From contig PNAM01000016.1 in NCBI GenBank assembly GCA_003170275.1, positions 1-64,000 of the forward strand: a stretch of 64,000 nucleotides of DNA. Direction: 5' to 3'. This document shows, piece after piece, positions 25,204 to 32,635 of the stretch. Below the pieces are notes generated by a model. That model did not search any database, was not told the DNA's origin, and saw nothing but the letters and a program-made list of their open reading frames with translations. The position numbers were made by a program, and so were the translations under genes. This DNA comes from Myxococcales bacterium (GTDB taxonomy: Bacteria; Myxococcota_A; Polyangia; Palsa-1104). The stretch's first letter is position 1. Each line of letters begins with the position of its first letter.

Positions 25204-26324
25204 TGCAACCCACCCTGGGCCCCGCCCAGGGGCCCAGAATAAGAATACACGCGCTGCAGGAAGTGTTTGTTCTTCGCCTTCCACAACCGCGCGCCGATCG
25301 CGTCGGCCACGCGGATGGCCATCTGCTCGTGCCAGCACTGTACGCCGCCGGCGACGCCGATTGATCCGGTCTCGGCGCGGTTGGCGCACGCGCAGAAGCT
25401 CATGCAGCGCGACTGCACGCCGCAACCGCCGCACTCGTGGTTGACCGGACCCTTCTGCGCGTCGAGCACCATCACGCGCCCGCGGTCCACGCCGCCGAAC
25501 ACGTCGCCGATGCGCAGCTCGCCCGAGCGATCCTCTTCGACCATGCGCTCGCACGGATACAGGTTGCCGGACGGCGCCACCGCCACCGCGCCGTGGCCCA
25601 TCGCGCAGTGATCTTCGGGCTCGTAGCCGTCCTTGACGTGCGTGATCAGCTTGTCCTCGATCACGTTCACGTACAGCGGCCGGCCGGACAGGCTGCGCTC
25701 GAGGTACAGCGCGCCCGCCGCGCGATAGCCGTGCTCCCACGCGGCCAGCTCCTCGTCGCTCCACTGCGCGCCGAAGTTGGGGTTGAGCGCGATGCGCGGC
25801 ACGCCCTTGCCGGCCAGCCAGCGCACGCTCTCGCCGAGCAGCCGCACGTTCTTGGGATCGACGACCGAGATGGTCTCGAACCACGCGCCGGCCTCGAGCA
25901 AGAGGTCGAGCGCGCGCTCCACCGCGTCGAAGCTCGAGCGGTTGCCGCGCGTCGGCCGCGTGGCCTCGTGCGCGGCACGAACGCCGTCGATCGACAGCCC
26001 GATGAAGAACTGGTTCTCGACGAGGAACTGCACGCGCTCCGCGTCCAGCAGCGTGCCGTTGGTGGTCACGGTGAAGACCAACTTCTTGCCAGTCGCTGCG
26101 GCGCGGGAGCGCGCGGCGTGGGTCGCCGACACCAGTTGCTCCCACTCGAGCAGCGGCTCGCCGCCGAAGAACGACACCTGCACCGCGACCGCCTCGTCGG
26201 CAAACGCCAGGTCGAGCGCGCGATCGCGCACGTCGTCGGACATGCGCTTACGGAACTTCTCGCCCTCGTAACAGTACGAGCAGCCGAGGTTGCAATCGTG
26301 CGTGAGCACCAGCGAGACGTCCAT
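25200..26324 (-). CDS. Radical SAM/SPASM peptide-modifying enzyme
   Basis: 374 residues. The radical SAM cluster motif is C11-x3-C15-x2-C18 in DCNLGCSYCYE. The AdoMet core follows with FFGGEPLLEW, TTNGTLL and GLSIDG. The C-terminal SPASM domain has the full seven-Cys pattern: CAMGHGAVAVAPSGNLYPC (C-x12-G-x4-C), then CGGC-x5-C-x3-C (ending ...SFC) and a final Cys in QCWHEQ, enough for two auxiliary clusters. Such enzymes install cross-links, epimerise or decarboxylate residues in ribosomal peptides, or mature sulfatases; there is no sulfatase here. It lies 32 bases after the TPR gene, and its stop overlaps the first small exported gene. The ordinary N-terminal start leaves no separate RRE domain. 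Confidence 0.92.
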   Translation of the reverse strand: MDVSLVLTHDCNLGCSYCYEGEKFRKRMSDDVRDRALDLAFADEAVAVQVSFFGGEPLLEWEQLVSATHAARSRAAATGKKLVFTVTTNGTLLDAERVQFLVENQFFIGLSIDGVRAAHEATRPTRGNRSSFDAVERALDLLLEAGAWFETISVVDPKNVRLLGESVRWLAGKGVPRIALNPNFGAQWSDEELAAWEHGYRAAGALYLERSLSGRPLYVNVIEDKLITHVKDGYEPEDHCAMGHGAVAVAPSGNLYPCERMVEEDRSGELRIGDVFGGVDRGRVMVLDAQKGPVNHECGGCGVQSRCMSFCACANRAETGSIGVAGGVQCWHEQMAIRVADAIGARLWKAKNKHFLQRVYSYSGPLGGAQGGLQ

Positions 26325-26356
26325 GAGTATAGGAACGCGCGCGCGCCCGTAACGAT

Positions 26357-27754
26357 CTAGAGCTTCCAACCGGCCGCTCGCGGCAGGTACTTGCCGACCA
26401 GCTGGGCGAAGCGGGCATCCGAGCGCAGCGACGAGAACGCCGGGTCGAGCTTGAGGTCGGTGAGCACCTCGAACTCCTTGATCGGAATCAGGGTATCGAC
26501 GCGCGCCAGACCCGACTCGAGCTCCTTGAAGGCGCCGTCCGGATCGGCGTTCATGGCCAGGATGCCGGCCTTCTGGATCGCGGTGTAGGCGTAGTTGCCA
26601 CCGCAGTTGCCGTCGGAGCGGGCGAGCGTGGCGAGCGACTCTGACGACTTGCTCTTGGCCTGCGCGAGCGCCAGGCTGTTCGACGCGTGGCAGTCCGCCG
26701 GCTGCAGCGCGAGCGCCGCGTTCAGGTACTCGAGCTCCTTGGCGGTGTCGCCGCGGCGCTTGGCCACCGACGCCAGGTTGTTGACCGCGTCGGGCCGCGA
26801 CGGATCGAGCGCGCGCGCCTGCGTCCACACCTGCTCGGCGTCGGCGTACTCGCCGGTGAGGTAGTGCGCGAGGCCGAGCCAGTTGAGCTGATCGTAGTCG
26901 AGCGGCGCGGCGCGCGCGGCGCGCGAGAACGAATCGATCGCCTTGCGCAGATCGGCCGCCAGCAGCGCCGCCTGCGCGTCGTCGATCACCTCGCTGCGCG
27001 CCTTCACCGGCGACTCCTCCGGCGGGGTCTCGACCGCCACCACCACCTCGGGCGTCGGCGTGATGCCGGTCGGCGCAAGGATCGGCACGCGGCCAGTGCC
27101 GACGCGCTTGGGGGTGCGCGCAGCGACCGGCTTCTTGGGCCTGGCCGCCGCCTCGGGCGCGCGGCGCTTGCCGTCGCTCTTGCCGTGCAGCGCGACCCCA
27201 CGACCCGCCTGCGGCCGCGACGCGCCCAGCCCGTCCGGCCCGATGCGCACGCGCACGTTCGCGGCCTCGTGCTCGGACAGCGACGGGGGCCGTCCCCACT
27301 GCGGCTTCTCGCCGTCGCCGTACATGCGCACCAGCCGATAGCTGCCGCCGCCCAGGAGCGCCAGCACCATCGCCGCCGCGGTCCACGCCAACAGCATGTG
27401 ATCGCGCACCGCGTCGCCGACGATCACGCGCTCGAAGTCGACCGTGGTGTTCTCGAACTCGATGCGTCCGGAGCCGAACGGCGGATCGAGCTGGCGCACG
27501 AACGTATGATCGCACGCGCTGAGATCGATGCGCTCCTCGCCGGGGAACTCGACCGCCTGCGCCACGCCCGCGCCGATGCGCAGCTCGAAGCCGCGTCCCT
27601 TGCGCGTCAGCGTCGCGTAGCGCCCGTCGACGCCCGGCGCCGCGGTGGTCGCCTGGCGCCCGGAGCCGATGCGCAACGTGCGGCGCCCGACGAACATCCG
27701 GTCCTCGATGATGGTGTCATCCCACGTCACCCGCACCCGAATCGCGATCGCCAT
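26357..27754 (-). CDS. Membrane TPR protein with GltG/AgmX-like N-terminal domain
   Basis: 465 residues. The N-terminal 115 residues are beta-rich (VRVTWDDTIIEDRMFVGRRTLRIGSG, then GRGFELRIGAG) and resemble the FHA-like cytoplasmic domain at the start of myxobacterial AgmX/GltG proteins. One helix spans about 119-141, followed by a Pro/Lys/Arg-rich linker and about four tetratricopeptide-like repeats at 230-360, for example LNWLGLAHYLTGEYADAEQVWTQA. A Cys pair (ADC and GNC) lies in the last third. It leads the radical SAM operon, so it may be a membrane scaffold or chaperone for the small proteins. There is no ribosome site before the ATG, and the likely promoter places it as a leaderless start. 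Confidence 0.8.
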   Translation of the reverse strand: MAIAIRVRVTWDDTIIEDRMFVGRRTLRIGSGRQATTAAPGVDGRYATLTRKGRGFELRIGAGVAQAVEFPGEERIDLSACDHTFVRQLDPPFGSGRIEFENTTVDFERVIVGDAVRDHMLLAWTAAAMVLALLGGGSYRLVRMYGDGEKPQWGRPPSLSEHEAANVRVRIGPDGLGASRPQAGRGVALHGKSDGKRRAPEAAARPKKPVAARTPKRVGTGRVPILAPTGITPTPEVVVAVETPPEESPVKARSEVIDDAQAALLAADLRKAIDSFSRAARAAPLDYDQLNWLGLAHYLTGEYADAEQVWTQARALDPSRPDAVNNLASVAKRRGDTAKELEYLNAALALQPADCHASNSLALAQAKSKSSESLATLARSDGNCGGNYAYTAIQKAGILAMNADPDGAFKELESGLARVDTLIPIKEFEVLTDLKLDPAFSSLRSDARFAQLVGKYLPRAAGWKL

Positions 27755-27761
27755 GTCCCGT

Positions 27762-27788
27762 GATACGCACGGGCCGCGCAAACGTTCT
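27762..27788 (-). promoter_or_regulatory. Candidate ECF promoter of the rSAM operon
   Basis: Reading on the minus strand, AGAAC (27788-27784), a 16-base spacer, then CGTATC (27767-27762). This fits the general ECF pattern GGAAC-N16/17-CGT. Seven bases separate the -10 from the ATG at 27754, so transcription would begin at or next to the start codon. The arrangement is the same as that of the divergent sigma gene's element. Confidence 0.5.
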
Positions 27789-27792
27789 CTCT

Positions 27793-27961
27793 AAGGATGG
27801 AACGAAGATGTAGGCGGATGTGGTGGGCGCTAGTAACCGGGCGCGACGATGTCGGCCATCTGTGCGGGGCTCTTGACGTCCTGGGCGGCCATCCTGGTGT
27901 CGGCCACCTCGATCAACACGCGCCATCTGCCCGCGCTAGTATTGCAAGGATTCGACAAGAC
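27793..27961. other. Central part of the divergent intergenic region
   Basis: This stretch between the two ECF-type promoters holds no gene I would call. A second GGAAC occurs at 27799-27803 without a good -10. On the minus strand a short frame beginning VLIEVADTRMAAQDVKSP ends at a TAG near 27838. It reads like coding sequence but is only about 30 codons from its GTG, so it could be a small protein or a remnant. Confidence 0.35.
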
Positions 27962-27965
27962 CGCG

Positions 27966-27992
27966 GGAACCTTCTAGCGGGGCGCCCGTGTA
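27966..27992 (+). promoter_or_regulatory. Candidate autoregulated ECF promoter of sigma gene
   Basis: GGAAC (27966-27970), a 16-base spacer and CGTGTA (27987-27992). Seven bases then precede the GTG at 28000, matching the geometry of the divergent element at 27762-27788. ECF sigma factors commonly activate their own promoter, so two matching elements flanking a sigma gene suggest one shared regulon. Confidence 0.5.
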
Positions 27993-27999
27993 ACCGGAT

Positions 28000-28593
28000 G
28001 TGAGCTTCGCCGTGGCCATGATTCAACCGACCGCCGTCGTTGCAGGGGAGCTCGACGAGCTGACGCTCAAGCGCGCGCAGCGAGGCGACGACGCGGCATG
28101 CCGGCGGCTGGTCGAGACCTACCAGCGCGCGGTGTTCGGGATCCTGTCGCGCATGCTCGCGCCGTACGGGCGGCGCGCTCGCGTCGAAGATCTCGCGCAG
28201 GAGACCTTCTTGCGGGTGTTCCGCGCGCTGCCCGGATTCTCGACGTCAGGTCCGGCGCGGCTGTCGTCGTGGATCCTGACCATCGCCACGCGCCTGGCGC
28301 TCGACGAGCTGGCCAAGAAAGATCGCGGCGCACCGCTCGCCGACGCGCTGCACGTTGCGTCCGCCTCGCGCGCCGACGAGACGCTCGAACGACGCACACT
28401 GGGCGCGGCGCTCGAACGCGCGGTGCGTGGGCTCGAGCCGGCGTTCGCCGCGGTGTTCCTCTTGCGTGAGGTGCACGAGCTCGAGTACGACGAGATCGCG
28501 CGCGCGCTCGATCTCGAGCTGGGCACCGTCAAGTCGCGCCTGGCCCGCGCGCGCGCTGCGCTGCGGGCCGCACTGGAAGAGGTGAAGCCGTGA
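28000..28593 (+). CDS. ECF-family RNA polymerase sigma factor
   Basis: 197 residues from GTG 28000, chosen because the promoter geometry implies a leaderless start there; ATG 28018 would give 191. Sigma region 2 runs from about 25 to 95: RRLVETYQRAVFGILSRML, then RVEDLAQETFLRVFRALPGF, the DLAQETF segment contacting the -10. Region 4 covers about 135-190, with LEPAFAAVFLLREVHELEYDEIARALDLELGTVKSRLARAR, a complete helix-turn-helix for the -35. No SnoaL or other C-terminal extension is present. Its stop overlaps the anti-sigma start (GTGA). I infer that it drives its own promoter and the divergent radical SAM operon. Confidence 0.93.
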   Translation: MSFAVAMIQPTAVVAGELDELTLKRAQRGDDAACRRLVETYQRAVFGILSRMLAPYGRRARVEDLAQETFLRVFRALPGFSTSGPARLSSWILTIATRLALDELAKKDRGAPLADALHVASASRADETLERRTLGAALERAVRGLEPAFAAVFLLREVHELEYDEIARALDLELGTVKSRLARARAALRAALEEVKP

Positions 28594-29945
28594 GCGACGA
28601 AGAGCAGGACCAGGCCGAACGCGCGCAGCTGCTGGCGGCGTGGCCGGCCGACGAGCCGACCGCGGGATTCGCCGAGCGCGTGGCCGGCGCGTGGCAGGCC
28701 GAGCAGCGCCAGCCGAGGCCGCGTCGCGCGCGCTGGGCGGTGGCTGCCGCGTGCGTGGCGCTCGTCGCCGGCGCGATCTTTGCGGGCACGCGCGTGCTGC
28801 CGGGCGGCGCGTCGAGCGGCACGCGCGTGGTCGGCGAGCGTGAATCGATCGCGCTCGGCAATCGCGGCATCGCGGTCGCCGAGGCGGGCGCGCAGCTGAG
28901 CTGGCAGGTGCGCGGCGGCGACGCGCAGGTCACGCAGAAGGCTGGAAATGTGTTCTATCGCGTCGAGCGCGGTGGCCCGTTCGTGGTGCACACCGACGGC
29001 GGCGACGTACGGGTCCTGGGCACCTGCTTCCGGGTGGAGGTCGACGACATGGGCATGAACAAGAAGGGGCTGTTGCAGATGGGCGCGGGCGCGGCGCTCG
29101 CCACCGCGGTGTTGGTCACCGTGTACGAGGGCAAGGTATTGCTGGCCAACGAGCACGGCAAGACCCAGCTGGTCGCCGGCGAGCAGGCCTCGTCGTCGTC
29201 GGGGATGGCGCCCGGCGCGGCGGATGCGACGCGCGCGCCGATCGCGCAGGCGGTGATCGCGCCGCCCGCCGACGGGGCGACGCGCGACGAGCTGCTCAAG
29301 CGCGACCTGGCGCAGCGGCAGGAGCTGCAACAGCTGCGCGACAAGCTGAAGCACCTGGAGACCGCGCAGGCCGACGGCAGCGGCAAGAACGACCCCGATC
29401 CGAAAGTGTTCGTTGCGCCGACGCAAGACGAGCTGCAGCGCCTGGCCAAGGAGTGCCGGCTGACCTGGGACACGCCGGCGCTCGGCCTCAATCCGGCGAC
29501 GGTCTCGGATCGTCAGGCCAACGACTGGGGCCTCTCGGATCAGGAGCGCGCCGAGATCAACCGCGTCAACGCGGACACCAACGCGAAGGTGACGGCGCAG
29601 CTGCGCCAGCTCTACGTCGAGGTGACCGGCGACAAGGCGGGTGGCGATGTGCTAACGCCGCGCGCGCTCGAGGAGGAGATCCTCGCGAAGTCGAACCAGA
29701 AGGACATCAAGGACGCCTACTACAAGCTCTCGCACGAGCGCGCCGGGCTGCTCAAGCCGCCCGCCGATCTCTCGTCGGTGCCGGCGGTCGAGCGCATGCA
29801 GCGGCTGATGACCGGTCTGGGCGACGGCGTCGAGCAGGACCTGGCGAAATCGATCGGCCCCGAGCGCGCGCACTCGCTGCGCACGGCGCACGACGGCTGG
29901 GGAAGCAAACACGGCTCGAGCTACGGCTGCCCCGAGTCGAACTAA
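28590..29945 (+). CDS. FecR-like anti-sigma membrane protein
   Basis: 451 residues. A cytoplasmic N-terminal segment of about 45 residues is short for an anti-sigma domain. It is followed by one helix at about 48-68 and a periplasmic FecR-like domain (SIALGNRGIAVAEAGAQLSWQV, then RVERGGPFVVHTDGGDVRVLGTCFRVEV). A small hydrophobic insert (LLQMGAGAALATAVLV) interrupts that domain. From about 230 a coiled-coil (LLKRDLAQRQELQQLRDKLKHLET) leads to a helical C-terminal domain of about 180 residues with two Cys (KECRL and YGCPES) that I cannot assign. It probably holds the sigma factor at the membrane until a periplasmic signal arrives. It is coupled to the sigma gene. Confidence 0.82.
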   Translation: MSDEEQDQAERAQLLAAWPADEPTAGFAERVAGAWQAEQRQPRPRRARWAVAAACVALVAGAIFAGTRVLPGGASSGTRVVGERESIALGNRGIAVAEAGAQLSWQVRGGDAQVTQKAGNVFYRVERGGPFVVHTDGGDVRVLGTCFRVEVDDMGMNKKGLLQMGAGAALATAVLVTVYEGKVLLANEHGKTQLVAGEQASSSSGMAPGAADATRAPIAQAVIAPPADGATRDELLKRDLAQRQELQQLRDKLKHLETAQADGSGKNDPDPKVFVAPTQDELQRLAKECRLTWDTPALGLNPATVSDRQANDWGLSDQERAEINRVNADTNAKVTAQLRQLYVEVTGDKAGGDVLTPRALEEEILAKSNQKDIKDAYYKLSHERAGLLKPPADLSSVPAVERMQRLMTGLGDGVEQDLAKSIGPERAHSLRTAHDGWGSKHGSSYGCPESN

Positions 29946-29962
29946 TCGGCTATCCTCCAGGA

Positions 29963-31012
29963 GTGCGCCTCGCGCTCGCCGTAGTGTTGGTGATCGGCGG
30001 CTGCGGCTTTCAGCGGCAGGCGGACTTCGATCTCAGCCTCGACCGCGACGGCGGGGACGGCGGCGGCGCAGCTGGAGATGGCGCACCGGCGCAAGATCTT
30101 GCGGGCCTTGATCTGGCCGGCAGCGACAACTGCCCGCACCCATCGCTGCTGGTCGGCTTGGAGAACGTCAGCGGCTCGAACGGCGGCGGCAAGGTGCTGC
30201 GCTTCACCATCGGCGCGGGCGCGCTCCAGCCGTGCTCGACGCTGACCGGCGGCGGCACACTGCCCGCGCAGCCGCTCGCGGTCGCGTTCATCCCGCCGGA
30301 CACGGTCGCCGCTGCCACCCGCGACGGGCTGTACCTGCTCGGCGTCGACGACCTGGTGCGCTGGAATCGGCCGATCCCGGACATCAGCTATCTGCCGGTC
30401 GAGGTCATTCCGCTGAAGACGCCGCAAGGCGACACGGTGCCGGCGGTCGGCTACTGGCATGCGGGGACCTCCAACCCGGAGATCGATCACGTCGACGTGC
30501 AGCGCGACTCCGGCCCGCCGGCCTACACCTTCCCGCAGAGCGGCGGCGTCCTGTCGATCACGCAGAGCCCGATCGATCCGGGGCGCTGGTTCGCGCTCGA
30601 CGACAGCGCGGCGGCCGACGACGTCGATCCGTTCAGCGGCGCCAAGTCGCCCTACCGCGCCCCGGCGGGCGGCACCACCTCATTCCAGACCGTCTCCGCC
30701 TCCTCGATGAGCGGCTACAACCGCGTGGTGTGGGTCGACGCGGCCGCCAACGCCGTCGACTACGTGCGCGAAAACAACGGCAACCCGATCCTGCTCGGCC
30801 CGATCCCCTGCGCGGCGCAGACCTGCAACCTCATCCACGCGGTCCCCGACCCGACCGATCCGACCGCGTTCATCGCCCTGTGCGAGCACGCCGGCACCAC
30901 CACCCGCGACATCGTCCGCTGGTCCTCGACGGGCGGCGCCTGCACCGCGGTCTACCTCGGCACGCAAGCCGGCGCCAACACCCGCCTCTCCCGCCTGGCG
31001 ATCGCTCCGTAG
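29963..31012 (+). CDS. Asp-rich-linker lipoprotein, probable beta-propeller
   Basis: 349 residues from a GTG preceded by CCAGGAG. The lipobox VIGGC is followed by an Asp/Gly-rich linker (DLSLDRDGGDGGGAAGDGA), a style shared by several lipoproteins of this window. The remainder has repeated beta-strand units ending in aromatic or Leu-Leu pairs (VAAATRDGLYLLGVDDLVRW, VVWVDAAANAVDYV), suggesting a propeller of 5-6 blades. Cysteines occur in pairs (IPCAAQTCN). It starts 17 bases after the anti-sigma gene, so it may be part of the same response, perhaps a surface sensor. Confidence 0.72.
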   Translation: MRLALAVVLVIGGCGFQRQADFDLSLDRDGGDGGGAAGDGAPAQDLAGLDLAGSDNCPHPSLLVGLENVSGSNGGGKVLRFTIGAGALQPCSTLTGGGTLPAQPLAVAFIPPDTVAAATRDGLYLLGVDDLVRWNRPIPDISYLPVEVIPLKTPQGDTVPAVGYWHAGTSNPEIDHVDVQRDSGPPAYTFPQSGGVLSITQSPIDPGRWFALDDSAAADDVDPFSGAKSPYRAPAGGTTSFQTVSASSMSGYNRVVWVDAAANAVDYVRENNGNPILLGPIPCAAQTCNLIHAVPDPTDPTAFIALCEHAGTTTRDIVRWSSTGGACTAVYLGTQAGANTRLSRLAIAP

Positions 31013-31015
31013 GGG

Positions 31016-31744
31016 CTATTCGAGCGCGAACGTGGAGGCGACGACGGTGATGATGTCCTTGTCGAGGGACGAGGTGTCGTTGTTGCCCTCGTTGGAGGTC
31101 TCGGTGGAGTCGGCGGGATTGATCTGAATGACGCCCATGCGCGCCTGGCGCAGCGGCCCGATCTTGGCGCCCGTCGACGTGGCGATCTGCTCGGCCCGGG
31201 TGCGCGAGTCCTTGGCGGCCTCGGCGAGCATCTGGATCTTCAGATCACCGAGCTTGGTGTAGATGTACTCGGGCGGATCGGACTCGAGCTCGATTCCTTC
31301 GTTGATCAGGTCGGTCACCTCGCGCGAGATCTGACCGACCTTCTCCACGTCACCCGAGCGAACCTCGATCGACTGCTCCATCGTATAGCCGGTGATCACG
31401 TCCTCGAGCTCACGGCCTTCCTTGTCGCGCGGGTGCAGGCTCTTGGTGGTGATCGAGTGCACCTTGATCTGCGCCTTCGGAATGCCCGCCTTTTCCAGAT
31501 ACGCGGTCACCTTGGGGACGCTCGCCGCCAGCGTCTTGTAGGCGGCGCTCATCTGCGTCGAGCGCGACGAGACCTTGGCAGTCCACAAGATCAGATCGGA
31601 CTTGATGCGCCGCTTCGCCGACCCGGTCACCTGGATGGTGTTGTCGCTCTTGATGCGCACCAGCGCACGCGCACCTACCACGGTCGAGCCGACCAGGCCC
31701 GCCGCCAGCGCCACGCCCATGAGGAAACGGCCGTCTTTTTCCAT
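31016..31744 (-). CDS. SIMPL-domain (DUF541) exported protein
   Basis: 242 residues. An uncleaved or signal helix (FLMGVALAAGLVGSTVVGARAL) is followed by the SIMPL domain: IQVTGSAKRRIKSDLILWTAKVSSRS, then LEKAGIPKAQIKVHSITTKSLHP, GYTMEQSIEVRSGDVEKVG and the late AEAAKDSRTRAEQIATSTGAKIG. Family members are periplasmic or outer-membrane associated proteins linked to oxidative stress, with no defined reaction. It converges on the lipoprotein gene, leaving three bases, and diverges from the Tat-signal gene across 73 bases. Confidence 0.88.
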   Translation of the reverse strand: MEKDGRFLMGVALAAGLVGSTVVGARALVRIKSDNTIQVTGSAKRRIKSDLILWTAKVSSRSTQMSAAYKTLAASVPKVTAYLEKAGIPKAQIKVHSITTKSLHPRDKEGRELEDVITGYTMEQSIEVRSGDVEKVGQISREVTDLINEGIELESDPPEYIYTKLGDLKIQMLAEAAKDSRTRAEQIATSTGAKIGPLRQARMGVIQINPADSTETSNEGNNDTSSLDKDIITVVASTFALE

Positions 31745-31817
31745 ATCTGAAGATACGGACGCGCGGCCCGAGAACTTCCGCGCGTCCGGCGCGTCTATAG
31801 CCCCAAGAGGCCCTGTG

Positions 31818-32621
31818 ATGAACCGCCGCAGCTTCCTCAAGACCAGCGCGTTCGGCGCCGCCCTGCTCGCGCTCGGCAGCAAGATCGATCGCGCGTTTGG
31901 CGACGCGTCGTGCGAGACCAACGCGGGCGCGAGCGGACTCGCCCAGCTCGCGGACGGCTACCGGCGGGCGCAGCGCAGCGGCAAGCCGCTCCTGGTGTTC
32001 GTCATCCCCGACGACGACGGAAAGAAATGGGAGCGCGGGCGCGCGTTCGGCGAGCTGCTCAACCACGGCAGCGCAGCACAGCTCGCGCCGCTCGGCTTGT
32101 GCGAGGTGGTGTGCGCGACCATGGCCGAGGTGCGCGGCCTGCTGCCGAGCGCCGGCGCGGGCGAGCCGTTGATGGTGCTGATCGATTCAGCGCAGGTGCC
32201 CGCCCGGGTGCAGCGCATCGATCCCATGCTACCCGACTACCCCAACGAGCAGCGCTTCGACGCCGACTGGGCGACACGCGTCAAGCGCGAGGACGCGATC
32301 AGCGACCAGCGCATCGCCGTGCTGGCGCGCCACCTGACGGCCGCGGTGGCGCCGGATTCTTCGTCGCTGGCGGGACGCGAAGCAGCGCTCGCGGGCGAGG
32401 TCCGGGATCGACTCGTGAAGCAGCGCGTGCCCGGCAGCCACTGGGCCAACGCGAGCGGCTGCGGCACGCGCGTCGAGGAAGACAAGGACGAGGTCGGGAT
32501 CGCGTGTGGCATGGGCCACGTGCCGTCCAAGTCGAGCCGCTTTTTGTACCTCTATGCGCAGACGCCGGGCGAGCAGTATCGGGCCCAGCGCGAGGCGCGC
32601 GACAAAGCGCGCGGCAAGTAG
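31818..32621 (+). CDS. Tat-exported thioredoxin-fold-like protein with C-terminal cysteines
   Basis: 267 residues. A twin-arginine signal is evident: NRRSFLKTSAFGAALLALGS. The mature part starts near a lone Cys (DASCET). SGKPLLVFVIPDDDGKKWERG with AFGELLNHG resembles the first half of a thioredoxin-like fold but lacks a CxxC. A CEVVC pair lies mid-protein. The C-terminal 65 residues contain GCGTRVEEDKDEVGIACGMGHVP then SRFLYLY, a compact Cys/Gly motif that looks functional. It is 14 bases upstream of a DUF692 enzyme gene, whose family oxidises Cys residues of peptide substrates, so this protein is the best local substrate candidate. That link is inference. Confidence 0.72.
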   Translation: MNRRSFLKTSAFGAALLALGSKIDRAFGDASCETNAGASGLAQLADGYRRAQRSGKPLLVFVIPDDDGKKWERGRAFGELLNHGSAAQLAPLGLCEVVCATMAEVRGLLPSAGAGEPLMVLIDSAQVPARVQRIDPMLPDYPNEQRFDADWATRVKREDAISDQRIAVLARHLTAAVAPDSSSLAGREAALAGEVRDRLVKQRVPGSHWANASGCGTRVEEDKDEVGIACGMGHVPSKSSRFLYLYAQTPGEQYRAQREARDKARGK

Positions 32622-32635
32622 GGGTACAATCGGTC

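Noticed and set aside
25200..26324. Anaerobic sulfatase-maturating enzyme
   Set aside because: The SPASM pattern would allow it, but no sulfatase with a CxPxR-type motif is encoded in the window, and the coupled small genes offer a better partner.
27797..28003. 68-residue plus-strand frame before the sigma gene
   Set aside because: It has no ribosome site, overlaps the promoter elements and has no recognisable content.
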